Source: Halorubrum sp. F4
GTDB taxonomy: Archaea; Halobacteriota; Halobacteria; Halobacteriales; Haloferacaceae
DNA length: 64,000 nucleotides
Direction: 5' to 3'
NCBI RefSeq assembly: GCF_027257195.1
Contig: NZ_JAPDFS010000002.1
Location: forward strand, 464,701-528,700
The notes beneath the pieces were generated by a model. The model did no database searches. It was not told the origin of the DNA and saw only the letters and a program-made list of their open reading frames with translations. The stretch's first letter is position 1. Each line of letters starts with the position of its first letter. The position numbers and the translations under genes are program-made. Below, one piece after another: positions 54,664 through 63,957 of the stretch.

Positions 54664-55500
54664 CTACCCGAACTTCCCCGTGATGTAGTCCTCGACGCGC
54701 TGTTCTTCGGGGTCCTCGAAGATCTTCGCCGTGTCGTCGTATTCCACGAGCTGGCCGCCCGTGAGGAACACGGCGGTCCGGTCCGAGATCCGGGCCGCCT
54801 GCTGCATGTTGTGCGTGACGATGATGACCGTGTACTCCTCGGCGAGGTCGTCGATCAGGTCCTCGATCTTCGAGGCCGCGACGGGATCGAGCGCCGAGGT
54901 GGGCTCGTCCATCAGGATCACTTCGGGGTCGGGCGCGATCGCCCGGGCGATACAGAGCCGCTGTTGTTGGCCGCCGGAGAGTTCGAGTCCGGACGAGTCG
55001 AGCTGGCCGCTCACCTCGTCCCACAGGGCCGCGCGCTTCAGCGACTCCTCGACGCGCTCGTCGACGTCGCCGTCGTACCCCTGGATCTTCAGCCCGTACG
55101 CGACGTTGTCGCGGATCGATTTGGGGAACGGGTTCGGCTTCTGGAACACGATCCCGATCTTCCGGCGTAAGGCGACCGGGTCGACGTCGTCGTCGTACAC
55201 GTTCTTGCCGGCGAACTCCACGTCGCCCTCGACCCGGCAGACGTCGATCATGTCGTTCATCCGGTTGATACACCGGAGGAACGTCGACTTGCCGCAGCCC
55301 GAGGGACCGATCAGCGCCGTCACGTCGTGTTCGTTTATCTCCATCGAGACGCCGTCCAACGCCTGCTCGTTACCGTAGTAGACGTCCAGATCACGCGTCT
55401 CGATGACCGTCTCCCGGGCGTCGAGGGGAGCGTCTCGGCGGTCCTCGTCGCCGGTCTCGATCGTCGTCTGTATCTTCGGGGAAGTGCCTGATTCGCTCAT
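54664..55500 (-). CDS. pstB: Phosphate ABC transporter ATPase
   Basis: 278 residues. Walker [20 protein letters not shown], signature [15 protein letters not shown], Walker [14 protein letters not shown], and the H-loop [13 protein letters not shown]. The N-terminus has a 40-residue polar extension. PstB drives phosphate import with PstAC. Adjacent pstA stop is 3 nt away and phoU starts directly after its own stop. Confidence 0.97.
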   Translation of the reverse strand: MSESGTSPKIQTTIETGDEDRRDAPLDARETVIETRDLDVYYGNEQALDGVSMEINEHDVTALIGPSGCGKSTFLRCINRMNDMIDVCRVEGDVEFAGKNVYDDDVDPVALRRKIGIVFQKPNPFPKSIRDNVAYGLKIQGYDGDVDERVEESLKRAALWDEVSGQLDSSGLELSGGQQQRLCIARAIAPDPEVILMDEPTSALDPVAASKIEDLIDDLAEEYTVIIVTHNMQQAARISDRTAVFLTGGQLVEYDDTAKIFEDPEEQRVEDYITGKFG

Positions 55501-55503
55501 TGG

Positions 55504-57126
55504 TTAGTGCTCACGTCCGTACTTGTTCCGGATAACGATTGCCGTCGCGTTCATCAACAGCATCAGTATCAGCAACACGACGGCTGCCGCCGGCACGACG
55601 CCGTGCCGGAATTCCGGCTTCGCGTTCGCCGACGCGGCGAATATCTGAAGCGGCAGTGCCGTCGCGCTGGAGAACAACCCGCTCGGCGGACTGTACTTCG
55701 TCGTGGCGACCGCGATGATGACGAGCGGTGCGGTCTCGCCGATCGCTCGTGCCAGCGCGAGGATCGTCCCGGTGAGGGTGCCGGGGATCGCCTCGGGCAG
55801 GACGACCTCGCGGAGCGTCTGCCACCGGCTCGCGCCCATTCCGTACGATCCCTGTCGGAGGGCGTCGGGGACGGCCCGCAGCGCCTCCTGCGTCGAGACG
55901 ATGACGATGGGGAGGATGAGCAGGCCGAGAGTTCCCGCCGCGGAGAAGACGATCCCGGTACCGAACCCGAGCGTCCTCCGGAACAGCGCGAGCCCGAGCA
56001 GTCCGTACACGACGGAGGGGACGCCGGCCAGATTCGAGATGTTGATCTCCAAGAGCGTCGCGAGCCGTCCGCGAAGCCCGGAGTCCGGCGCGTACTCCTC
56101 CAGGTATATCGCCGCGCCGATCCCGACCGGGAACGCGAGGACCGCCATGAACCCGACGATAATGATCGATCCGACGATCTGTGGGTAGACGCCCGCGTTG
56201 TTCGCTCTCAACCCGTCCCACGACTCTAAGAGCAGGGTCGGCGTGAGGAACGTGTCCGGGTTCTGGATTCCGAACTGCCCGACGACAGCGGCGCCGAGCA
56301 ACGTGCCGCCCAAGAGGACGAACGGTCCAGCAACGCCGACACGACCCTCCGGGTCCGTTCGAACCGACCGCCAGAGGACGTATCCAGTGGGAACGACGAA
56401 CGCCGAGAAGAGGACGACCGGAAACGCCGCGTTGGTCCCGGTGACGATCGACGCCACGGCGACGGCGAGACCACCGACGATAACGCTCCCCCCGGCGACG
56501 ACGCCGGAACGGCGACCGCGACGGGAAGCGGTCAAGGTTCCGATGAGGAGTGCAGCCGGAACGGTGACGAGGCCGAAGTACATGATCCACTCCGCGGCGA
56601 TCCCGATCGGCCCACGGACGACGTCGTACAGCAACGCCGCGACGGCGAGACCGACGACGATCGACGCGGGGATGGCCGGTCCGGTAAACGTTCTGTCGTC
56701 CGTCGTCCGGTCGTACGCGACGACGATCGCCGGCGGAAGCGACGTGAAGAAGACGTACGTGAACACGTCGTACGGGCTGAGCGAATCGACGACGGCGTAG
56801 GTGACGAAGCTCAACAGGAGCCCGCCGAACACCGCCGCGAACGCCTTCGCGTTCGTCTCCCGAACTGCCGGTCTCCGACGGGCGTACAGCGTGAACGCGG
56901 CCGTCGGTGCTACGAGGGTGCCGAGGTAGACGAGGAACCACGTCGGTGACGCGCTCCCCGGCTGGAACGCGTCGATCGAGATCTGCGCGAACAACGCGAG
57001 CAGCGAGACGATCCCGACGAGCGTCGCCGCGACGAGCGCGACCTCGAAGAGCCGTCCCTTCAGGTGTTGAAGCCGGAGTGCCGTGCTTCGTCCGAGTCCG
57101 TCGCTGGTACTCTCTTCCGTTGCCAT
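55504..57126 (-). CDS. pstA: Phosphate ABC permease PstA with extended N-terminal membrane region
   Basis: 540 residues, against roughly 290 for typical PstA. The C-terminal half (from about 310) is the binding-protein-dependent permease domain, with GIGAAIYLEEYAP, NLAGVPSVVYGLLGLALF and the EAA loop ALRQGSYGMGASRWQTLREVVLPEA. The N-terminal half has about eight extra hydrophobic segments not needed for ABC transport. Extended PstA is common in haloarchaea as I recall. Gap to pstC is 1 nt. Confidence 0.93.
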   Translation of the reverse strand: MATEESTSDGLGRSTALRLQHLKGRLFEVALVAATLVGIVSLLALFAQISIDAFQPGSASPTWFLVYLGTLVAPTAAFTLYARRRPAVRETNAKAFAAVFGGLLLSFVTYAVVDSLSPYDVFTYVFFTSLPPAIVVAYDRTTDDRTFTGPAIPASIVVGLAVAALLYDVVRGPIGIAAEWIMYFGLVTVPAALLIGTLTASRRGRRSGVVAGGSVIVGGLAVAVASIVTGTNAAFPVVLFSAFVVPTGYVLWRSVRTDPEGRVGVAGPFVLLGGTLLGAAVVGQFGIQNPDTFLTPTLLLESWDGLRANNAGVYPQIVGSIIIVGFMAVLAFPVGIGAAIYLEEYAPDSGLRGRLATLLEINISNLAGVPSVVYGLLGLALFRRTLGFGTGIVFSAAGTLGLLILPIVIVSTQEALRAVPDALRQGSYGMGASRWQTLREVVLPEAIPGTLTGTILALARAIGETAPLVIIAVATTKYSPPSGLFSSATALPLQIFAASANAKPEFRHGVVPAAAVVLLILMLLMNATAIVIRNKYGREH

Positions 57127-57127
57127 G

Positions 57128-58063
57128 TCAGTACTCCTCCCGGAATCGCCGTCTGACCAGTTCGGCGAAGACGTTCATCGTCAGCGTGATCGCGAACAGC
57201 GTCATCCCGAGCGCGAACATCGCCTCGTAGGTGGGGCCGGTACCGAGGGAGTCCGCGTTGGCGATCTGGACCATCGCCGCCGTGATGGTCTGTCCCGATT
57301 CAGCGAGGTTCCGGAAGAGGTCCGGGAAGTACGGCATCTGCGGGCTCATTCCCATCGCCATCGTGACCGCCATCGTCTCGCCGATCGCCCGGGAGATCGC
57401 GAGCACGTACGACGCGACGATGCCGGAGGTCGCCGACGGAACGACGATCTTCGTCGAGACGTCGAACTTCGTCGAGCCAAGCCCGTACCCGCCCTGCCGG
57501 AGGCTGTCCGGGACCGCGCTCAGCGCGTCCTCGCTGATCGACGACACCATCGGGATGATCATGATCCCGACGACGATGCTCGCCGACAACGCGTTGAACG
57601 TCCGGAGCGACGGAAACACACCCTTGAACGCCGGCGTGATGTACACGAGCGCCATATAGCCGTAGATGACGGTCGGCACGCCGGCGAGGATCTCCAGGGA
57701 CGGTTTCAGTATCGATCGGGCCTTGTCGCTCGCGTACTCGCTGAGGTAGACCGCCGCCGCCAAGCCGATCGGCAGCGCGATCACGGCCGAACAGACGGTG
57801 ACGATGAGCGTCCCGCTGATGAGCGGGAGCACGCCGTAGTTCTGCGCGATGACGGGGCTCCAGCTCGTTCCGGTGAAGTACGCGATCGGCGAGATCTGCG
57901 ACCAGAACGAGAGGGCGCGTCCCGACAGTGCCAGGATGATTCCGACGGTCACGACGATCGTCAGGACGGCACAGGCCGCGATCAACCGGCCGTAGAGTCG
58001 CTCTTTGCGGACGACGAACCCGCTGCGCTGGAGCGACGCCGTCTCGTTTGATTCGCTACTCAT
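57128..58063 (-). CDS. pstC: Phosphate ABC permease PstC
   Basis: 311 residues, about six helices. PVIAQNYGVLPLISGTLIV, GLAAAVYLSEYASDKARS, LEILAGVPTVIYGYMAL and the EAA loop DSLRQGGYGLGSTKFDVST are typical of PstC. Works with PstA and PstB; the pstS stop is 70 nt upstream on the same strand. Confidence 0.96.
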   Translation of the reverse strand: MSSESNETASLQRSGFVVRKERLYGRLIAACAVLTIVVTVGIILALSGRALSFWSQISPIAYFTGTSWSPVIAQNYGVLPLISGTLIVTVCSAVIALPIGLAAAVYLSEYASDKARSILKPSLEILAGVPTVIYGYMALVYITPAFKGVFPSLRTFNALSASIVVGIMIIPMVSSISEDALSAVPDSLRQGGYGLGSTKFDVSTKIVVPSATSGIVASYVLAISRAIGETMAVTMAMGMSPQMPYFPDLFRNLAESGQTITAAMVQIANADSLGTGPTYEAMFALGMTLFAITLTMNVFAELVRRRFREEY

Positions 58064-58133
58064 GGTGGCCCATAGATTTGGTCAGGGTAACGTTCCTATT
58101 GATTATTGCGTTAGTAGAGCGGGATCGGCCCTA

Positions 58134-59231
58134 CTATCGCGTCGAGATCGGCTCGTATTCGTATTCGCCGGCGGCCGCCGCCTCGAGGTTCTCGAGGTTG
58201 GCGTCGACCATGTCCTGATTGCTCGGGACGTAGCCGATGTCCTCGGCGATGTACTCCTCGTCCGCCTCGTTGACGTAGTACTCGAGGAACGCCTGGAGGT
58301 GGTTCTTCTCCTGGATCATGTCCATGTTACCGTAGAAGAACAGCGGCCGGGCCAGCGGGTAGTTTCCGCTCGCCGCACCTTCGAGGCTCGGTTCGACGGG
58401 GTCGCCGCCGTCCACGCTGAGGCTGAGTGCCTTGACCGAGTCCGGGTTGTTCACGTAGTACGCGAAGGGGAGGTACCCGAGCGCGTGGACGTTCCCCTGA
58501 ACGCCCTGTGCGATCAGGTCGTCCTCCTCGGTCCCCTCGAAGTCCTCGCGGATCGGCTGGTCCGCTTCCGTCTCGCCGATGACCGTCTCGGTGAAGTAGT
58601 CGTAGGTGCCCGACGTGCTCGCCGGCCCGTAGAGGTCGAACGGCTCGTCCGGCCAGTCCGAGTTGACGTCGGACCACCGCTCGGGCGCGGTGTCCGGCGA
58701 CCAGATGGTCTGGAGGTCCTCCAGCGAGATCGAGTCGATGAAGTCGGCGTCGTTGTTGACGACGACGGTGAGCGCGTCCCGCGCGACGAAGAACTCGACC
58801 GGCTCGATGCCGTTGTCGCGGCAGCGCTGGATCTCGTCCTCGCTGATGGGACGGCTCGCGTTGTTGATGTCGCTGTCGCCGGGGATGAACACGTTCTCGA
58901 ACCCGCCGCCGCTGCCGTCCCGAGAGAGGTTGAAGTCCACTTCCGGGTTCTGTTCGGCGAACGAACGCGTCACCTCCTGGGCGACCGGGTAGACGGTACT
59001 ACTTCCCGAGATGCGGATGTCTCCGGATATCGAGCCAGATCCGCCGTCACCGGACCCGTCATCGCCGGAGCCACCGTCGTCGGACCCGCCGTCACCGGAC
59101 CCGTCATCGCCCCCGTTTCCGCCGCTATCGGACGTACAACCCGCGAGCGCCAGCGCACCGGCACCGGCGAGCGCCGCGAGCGATCTCCGTCGGGTAATAC
59201 CCTCCGTCTCCAGGTTCTGGCTGGGTGCCAT
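58134..59231 (-). CDS. pstS: Phosphate-binding lipoprotein PstS
   Basis: 365 residues. A Tat-like TRRRSLAALAGAGALALAGC gives an exported lipoprotein (lipobox ALAGC). A Gly/Ser/Asp linker precedes the binding domain with ISGSSTVYPVAQEV (phosphate-binding loop) and RDGSGGGFENVF and PASTSGTYDYFTE. It captures phosphate for PstCAB. ATG at 59231 is favoured; an in-frame ATG 24 nt upstream overlaps the TATA-like TATTTA (59257-59262, minus strand). First gene of the operon. Confidence 0.96.
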   Translation of the reverse strand: MAPSQNLETEGITRRRSLAALAGAGALALAGCTSDSGGNGGDDGSGDGGSDDGGSGDDGSGDGGSGSISGDIRISGSSTVYPVAQEVTRSFAEQNPEVDFNLSRDGSGGGFENVFIPGDSDINNASRPISEDEIQRCRDNGIEPVEFFVARDALTVVVNNDADFIDSISLEDLQTIWSPDTAPERWSDVNSDWPDEPFDLYGPASTSGTYDYFTETVIGETEADQPIREDFEGTEEDDLIAQGVQGNVHALGYLPFAYYVNNPDSVKALSLSVDGGDPVEPSLEGAASGNYPLARPLFFYGNMDMIQEKNHLQAFLEYYVNEADEEYIAEDIGYVPSNQDMVDANLENLEAAAAGEYEYEPISTR

Positions 59232-59451
59232 CACCGGATCGTGGACGAAGACCACGTAAATACCATGCTATGAGGAATATACGAGGGGGCGTAGTGACCG
59301 ATAGCACTATACAGAACTACATATACTATATAGTACTGGTTAGAGAGCAGGTTCGTGCTCGGATCGAAGACCGGTCGGAGCGAAAACCGATCTGGAATAT
59401 ATAGCCATATGATGTCCTCTACCGGACGATATACGGCTCATATAATCGGTT
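59232..59451. promoter_or_regulatory. Divergent pst / DUF7260 control region
   Basis: 220 nt, much richer in A+T than the flanks. On the minus strand TATTTA (59257-59262) serves pstS. ACTATATAGT (59325-59334) is a perfect palindrome, surrounded by further TATA-like steps (59319-59336), and ATATATAG (59397-59404) and GATATAC (59429-59435) lie nearer the DUF7260 gene. Phosphate control is expected, but no known PHO operator can be assigned. Confidence 0.6.
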
Positions 59452-60381
59452 ATGGTTGATGACCGTATCTCACCGGATATGGCGACGATCGACCCCACGG
59501 ACGGACCCGATTCCGCCATCGGCGAGAGACTACGTAGCGCCGAGTCCGTCCTGCGTGCCGCCCGTGACGCGCTCCGCGTCGAGCGCCGGCGAACCGTCGA
59601 CGAACGGGAGGCCTTCGAGGCGTTCCGGTCGCGTCTTCGAAGGATCGACGCGGCGGCGACGCCGACGGCGAGATCGGGAGCCGGAACGGGATCGATGAGG
59701 ATGACGGAAACGACGGCGGATCGCCCGCGGTTTCGAGGACGAACGGGGAGTACCGGTCCCGGCCTCGTCGCGGTCCGGAACGCCTACCGGGAGACGGTCA
59801 TGTCGGTCCCGCACTACGAGGAGGAGTACAACGACACCTACGAACGCAGCCTCGCGGAGGAGTTCGGCCCGGAGCTCGCGGTCGCGCTCACTCGCAAGCC
59901 GACGCTTCACGAGCGGTATCGCTCGTCGCTTTTGGCGAGGACGACCGAGGCGATCGAGCGCCGCGAGGAGCTCGTCGACGTCGTCGAGTCGGAGTCGGCG
60001 TCGATCGCCCGCGCTCGCGAGGACCTCTCGCCGATCGTCGAGGAGGTCACGACGTTCGCACGCCACGACTTCGGTGCCGAGCGGTTCGGTGCGCTCGACG
60101 CGTACCGCGCGCGGTTGAACGTCCTCGACGGAACGTGTGACGAGATCGCGGCCCGCAGACAGCGGGAGCGCATGGACGGGGAGCGGTCGACGAACGTCGG
60201 CGAGGTCGTCTCCGACGTCCAGGCGTATCTCTACCGGGACCTGCCGGTCACGTATCCCGTCCTCGCGGCCGTCGCCGCGGTCGGCGGTCGGATCGAGTCG
60301 GTCCGGATCGACGTCGAGCGGGAGATGATATATGCCGACTCGTACGACGACCCCGACGACGGATCAACGAACGACGACTGA
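59452..60381 (+). CDS. DUF7260 family protein
   Basis: 309 residues, mostly helical. The segment VRNAYRETVMSVPHYEEEYN and EEFGPELAVAL are the core I associate with DUF7260; the N-terminal 100 residues are Arg/Ala/Glu-rich and may form a coiled coil. No catalytic motif is seen. Being divergent from pstS across a shared control region, it may respond to phosphate. A second ATG at 59479 is an alternative start, supported by TATAATC about 35 nt upstream. Confidence 0.75.
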   Translation: MVDDRISPDMATIDPTDGPDSAIGERLRSAESVLRAARDALRVERRRTVDEREAFEAFRSRLRRIDAAATPTARSGAGTGSMRMTETTADRPRFRGRTGSTGPGLVAVRNAYRETVMSVPHYEEEYNDTYERSLAEEFGPELAVALTRKPTLHERYRSSLLARTTEAIERREELVDVVESESASIARAREDLSPIVEEVTTFARHDFGAERFGALDAYRARLNVLDGTCDEIAARRQRERMDGERSTNVGEVVSDVQAYLYRDLPVTYPVLAAVAAVGGRIESVRIDVEREMIYADSYDDPDDGSTNDD

Positions 60382-60401
60382 CCGCGGGCGGCGGAGCCGG
60401 C

Positions 60402-60644
60402 TCACTCGTCGACGTGTTCCGCGAGGAGCCGCTCGGCGTGTGCCGCCGAATCCGCGGTCTCCCACCGGACGCGGGTCGCGTCCGGTTCGTAGGTGAGCGC
60501 CTCCTTCAGCTCGTCGCGGAGGACGCCCGTTCCGAACCGCACGGTTTCTCTCCCGTCGTCGCCGAGCTCGTAGAGCCCGTAGCGGGCCGGAGCGCTCCCG
60601 ACGGTCGATCGATCGAGGTCGCGCCAGGGTTTCGCGAGACTCAC
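60402..60644 (-). CDS. DUF7508 small protein
   Basis: 80 residues with a GTG start. SLAKPWRDLDRSTVGSAPARYGLYELGDDG and VRFGTGVLRDELKEAL are the family pattern. It looks like a GIY-YIG-related or beta-hairpin mini-domain (YGLYEL), but this is uncertain. 13 nt before it on the same strand ends the DUF5796 gene. Confidence 0.72.
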   Translation of the reverse strand: MSLAKPWRDLDRSTVGSAPARYGLYELGDDGRETVRFGTGVLRDELKEALTYEPDATRVRWETADSAAHAERLLAEHVDE

Positions 60645-60657
60645 GGTCGGATCCCTC

Positions 60658-61116
60658 TCAGCGGTGCGCGTCGAGCCCCTCCTCGGGGCCGGAGACGATC
60701 TCGTAGCTCTCCTCCGTCCAGCCGTCCTCGACGAACACGAACACGCGGCCGCCGGCGACCTCGGGATCGGCGATCACCCGGTTGCGCTGTCCGTCTCGGC
60801 CGACGATCACGCCGGGGAACACCTCGTCGGTCTCGCCGGACTCGACGACGACGCGGCCGACTCCCGAGTCGCGGAGGATATCCTCGCCGGTGTTGTAATC
60901 GTTCACGTACGTCATCACGCCCTCGGTCTCGGTCGGGTCGGTGACGAGCACGTGCGTCTCCTTGCCCGGTCCCGCGGTGACCGTCCCTTCCGCGGCCTCG
61001 GGGATCCCACGGTACAGCGTGGTTCGGCCGTCGAGGTACTCGATCACGACTCCCTCCTCGCGGAGGTCGACGCCGATCGAGGTCGGCGGGACGTCGCCGG
61101 GTGCGGATGCGGACAT
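60658..61116 (-). CDS. DUF5796 family protein
   Basis: 152 residues, beta-strand rich. Segments such as IGVDLREEGVVIEYLDGRTTLYRG and VLVTDPTETEGVMTYVNDYNTGEDILRDSG match DUF5796 of haloarchaea. It is of unknown function, likely cytoplasmic. Divergent from aroK; the DUF7508 gene follows 13 nt after its stop. Confidence 0.8.
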   Translation of the reverse strand: MSASAPGDVPPTSIGVDLREEGVVIEYLDGRTTLYRGIPEAAEGTVTAGPGKETHVLVTDPTETEGVMTYVNDYNTGEDILRDSGVGRVVVESGETDEVFPGVIVGRDGQRNRVIADPEVAGGRVFVFVEDGWTEESYEIVSGPEEGLDAHR

Positions 61117-61252
61117 ACCGCCCGCTCCGACCGCCGACGTGAAAAGGACCGCGCTCGCGGGAGCGTCGACGCGGGTCCCGGTCCGTCGGGCCCGTCCCGA
61201 CAGGCTCGCCGCGACCGCTAACCCTTTGAGGGCCCTCGGCGCGAGTGCGTGT

Positions 61253-62170
61253 ATGGAGGGACGGGCGGCCGCGCTCGGCGCCGGAACCGTGTTGAACGCC
61301 CTGGCGACGGGGACGGGAGCGGCCTTCGGGCTCGACGTCGAGACGCGCGCGACGGTCGAGCTCGACCCCGACAGCGACGCCGTCGAGGGAGCGATCGCGG
61401 AGGACCCCGACGGCGACACCGCGCTGATCGAACGCTGTGTCGCGCTCGCGACCGAGCGGTGGGGCGACGGCGAGGGCGGATCCGTGCGGACCGATAGCGA
61501 CGTTCCCTTGGCGGCGGGCCTCAAGAGCTCCAGTGCGGCGGCCAACGCGACCGTCCTCGCGACCTGTGACGCGCTCGGCCTCTCCGTCGGCGACGCCGAC
61601 GACCCCGTCGACGCCGACGACTCCGCGGTCGACGTGACCCGGCTGGACGCCTGTCGGCTCGGCGTCCGAGCGGCACGGGAGGCCGGCGTCACCGTCACCG
61701 GCGCGTTCGACGACGCGTCCGCCTCGATGCTCGGCGGCGTCTGTCTCACCGACAACGGCGAGGACCGCCTCCGCGCCCGCGACCCGGTCGACTGGGACGT
61801 CCTCGTCTGGACGCCCCCCGAGCGGGCCTACAGCGCCGACGCCGACGTCGAGCGCTGTGGCGCGGTCGCGCCGATGGCCGACCTCGTCGACGACCTGGCC
61901 GCTGACGGACGCTACACGGAGGCGATGACCGTCAACGGGCTCGCCTTCTCGGCCGCGCTCGGATTCGATACCGACCCCGCGGTCGAGGCGATGCCCCGCG
62001 CGTCGGGGGTGTCGCTCTCGGGGACCGGACCGAGCGTCGTCGCCGTCGCTGACGCCGCCGACCCCGACGCCGACCTCGACGCGCTCACGGACCTGTGGGC
62101 CGACCGGGCGGGAACCCTTCGACGGACGACGACGCGGAACGACGGCGCGTACATCGGTGATTCACCATGA
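61253..62170 (+). CDS. aroK: Shikimate kinase, archaeal GHMP type
   Basis: 305 residues. The GHMP ATP loop PLAAGLKSSSAAANATV is present, along with GAFDDASASMLGGV and SLSGTGPSVVAVAD. This fold replaces the bacterial AroK in archaea and phosphorylates shikimate with ATP. ATG at 61253. Its TGA overlaps the chorismate mutase ATG (ATGA), forming a two-gene aromatic unit. Confidence 0.93.
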   Translation: MEGRAAALGAGTVLNALATGTGAAFGLDVETRATVELDPDSDAVEGAIAEDPDGDTALIERCVALATERWGDGEGGSVRTDSDVPLAAGLKSSSAAANATVLATCDALGLSVGDADDPVDADDSAVDVTRLDACRLGVRAAREAGVTVTGAFDDASASMLGGVCLTDNGEDRLRARDPVDWDVLVWTPPERAYSADADVERCGAVAPMADLVDDLAADGRYTEAMTVNGLAFSAALGFDTDPAVEAMPRASGVSLSGTGPSVVAVADAADPDADLDALTDLWADRAGTLRRTTTRNDGAYIGDSP

Positions 62171-62463
62171 GTACTGACACATCCGACCCCGAAGAGATGA
62201 GCCTCGACGAACTCCGCCGGGAGATCGAGGACATCGACCACGAGATCGTCGAACTGATCGCCCGCCGGACGTACGTCGCCGACACGGTCGCGCAGGTGAA
62301 AGAGAAGCGGGACCTCCCGACCACCGACGAGTCACAGGAGGCCCGCGTGATGGACCGGGCCGGCGAGAACGCCGAACAGTTCGACGTCGACGTCAACCTC
62401 GTGAAGGCGATCTTCAGGCTCCTGATCGAGTTGAACAAGGCGGAGCAACGGGAGAGTCGGTAG
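62167..62463 (+). CDS. aroQ: Chorismate mutase, AroQ type
   Basis: 98 residues, all-helical. LDELRREIEDIDHEIVELIARR, VAQVKEKRDLPTTD and EARVMDRAGENAE are the AroQ segments with the catalytic Arg, Lys and Glu. Converts chorismate to prephenate for Phe/Tyr. Its start overlaps the aroK stop by 4 nt (ATGA), indicating coupled translation. Confidence 0.95.
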   Translation: MSTDTSDPEEMSLDELRREIEDIDHEIVELIARRTYVADTVAQVKEKRDLPTTDESQEARVMDRAGENAEQFDVDVNLVKAIFRLLIELNKAEQRESR

Positions 62464-62577
62464 CGGTCTCAAGTCGGTTTTATGGGGGTCTCTATCTCCC
62501 GATTAGTGATTCGAAAATCGGTCTGAGGAGTTCGCCGCGTTCCGTCGGGGTCGATGAGCAGCCGGGAGATCGGTGAC

Positions 62578-62931
62578 TCAATTCAGCCCGAGACTCAGTT
62601 TCAGTGCCTCGTCCACCTCGGCCATCGTTGGCTCGCTTAGACTCCCGAGAATCGAGTGGATCCGTTTTTCGATAGAGACGACGCGAATCTGGTCGAGGCG
62701 AACTGAGGAGTCCTTCTCGAACGGTGACCCGTCCGCTTCGACCAGCACCTCGAACGGGTAGCCTCGGTGCGTACCTGTCACCGGAGCAACGACGGTCGTA
62801 CTGGAGTTGCGATTTCCGATATCGTTTTGCACGACCACCGCAGGTCGAGTCTTCTTCATCTCGTGGCCTTCGGCAGGGTCGAGACGAACGACTACGACAT
62901 CGCCCCGTCGCACGTCCCTATCGTCACCCAT
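62578..62931 (-). CDS. MazF/PemK-type toxin
   Basis: 117 residues. RRGDVVVVRLDP, KKTRPAVVVQND and SSVRLDQIRVVS form the PemK/MazF barrel with its conserved Arg and Ser/Thr. Such proteins are usually mRNA-cleaving toxins. The partner antitoxin gene lies upstream and overlaps its start by 8 nt (62924-62931). Confidence 0.9.
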   Translation of the reverse strand: MGDDRDVRRGDVVVVRLDPAEGHEMKKTRPAVVVQNDIGNRNSSTTVVAPVTGTHRGYPFEVLVEADGSPFEKDSSVRLDQIRVVSIEKRIHSILGSLSEPTMAEVDEALKLSLGLN

Positions 62932-63166
62932 CGAGAGTTTCCCACGCTTCGTCGGACGTTTCGTCCCACTCCTCGGCGAGTTCCTCTGCGCTTTCGGACG
63001 CTTCCCGGTAGGCGGTAGCCAGTTTGTCGTCGTCCGGGCGGTCGGACTCCACCTCGACGACAGCGACGGTTACACGCTTGTTTGCGTACTCGGTACCGAG
63101 ATAGACTCGGCCTCGGTCGTCCGTCTCGTTCGTTTTGAGGTCTGTTGCATCCACTTTCATGGACAT
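62924..63166 (-). CDS. Antitoxin of the MazF-type pair
   Basis: 80 residues. A short N-terminal part (TNETDDRGRVYLGTEYANKRVTVAVVEVE) looks like an AbrB-like or DUF7557 DNA-binding/strand-rich domain. The rest is acidic and helical, suited to wrap the toxin. ATG at 63166 or 63160 both fit. It is first in the operon, as usual for such antitoxins. Confidence 0.78.
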   Translation of the reverse strand: MSMKVDATDLKTNETDDRGRVYLGTEYANKRVTVAVVEVESDRPDDDKLATAYREASESAEELAEEWDETSDEAWETLDG

Positions 63167-63232
63167 ACGGTACGGACCCACCGCTGATATGTGTTGCCCA
63201 CTATTACCCACAACGTCCGGCGGAGATTGCGG

Positions 63233-63894
63233 TATGTATTATACAGTACCGAGGAAGCCGACCTGTATCCCGGCAACCGCTTGAAACAGGACGGCTACTA
63301 TTTCCCCAAGGAGATCGCGAAGTGCGATGATTCGAGTGGCGATCGGGCCACTCAGCTTCACCACACATGGTCAGATCGGCGCACGCACTTCTTCCATAGC
63401 CTCGCGAAACATATCGTTGAGCGGTGTGTTGAGAACGAAGTGGGCCGGATCAACGTCGGTGATCTCGAAGGCGTCCGTGAAGACGAGACCGGCGACGCAA
63501 AGAACTGGGGCCGTCATGGGAATCTCGACTTGCACGGCTGGGCGTTCGACCGGTTCACGTCGACCTCAAGTACAAAGCAAAAGTAGAGGGGATCGAAGTC
63601 GTGGAAGTGTCTGAGCGTGACACGAGTAAGACGTGTTGCGTGTGTGGGAGAGAAGACGAGAGTCAGCGTGTTGAGCGCGGGTTGTACGTGTGCGATGAGT
63701 GTGACGCAGCGTTCAACGCGGACGTAAATGGGGCGGAGAACATCCGTCTCGACATGAATCAAAGTAACTCCGAGTCTTCGGCCAGTTTGGTTGAAGATAG
63801 GAGTACCGGCTGGTTGGCACAGCCCGGAGTCTACCTTCATGACCTGTCTAGCGGATTCCAACCGCAGGCACAAGTGGTAGACTGCAAACCCTAA
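63233..63894 (+). pseudogene. tnpB: IS1341-type tnpB, 5'-truncated and frameshifted
   Basis: The first part reads DLYPGNRLKQDGYYF, HFFHSLAKHIVERC, INVGDLEGVRED (catalytic Asp) and GNLDLHGWAFDRFTS, all TnpB features. After Ser at 63560-63562 one base is missing; the frame resumes as LKYKAKVEGIEVVEVSERDTSKTC, then CCVCGR...CDEC zinc ribbon and NADVNGAEN (last catalytic Asp). It ends VVDCKP. The N-terminal half including the start is absent, so this is a dead copy. TnpB is an RNA-guided nuclease of IS200/IS605 elements. Confidence 0.9.
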
Positions 63895-63957
63895 TATCCC
63901 AACCCAGCGGTACGGTACCGTGGGATTCCCGCGTCTTCAGGCGCGAGAGGATGTCAA
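63895..63957 (+). mobile_element. Right end of the IS1341-type element
   Basis: After the tnpB stop come CGGTAC-G-GTACCG (63908-63920), part of a larger hairpin, then GCGTCTTCAGGCGCG (63931-63945) and GAGGATGTCAA. The GATGTCAA end with a TTCAG-loop hairpin is typical for haloarchaeal TnpB elements as I recall them. The same region would be the guide-RNA 3' end of an active copy. DNA after 63957 runs to the window edge without a recognised gene. Confidence 0.65.
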
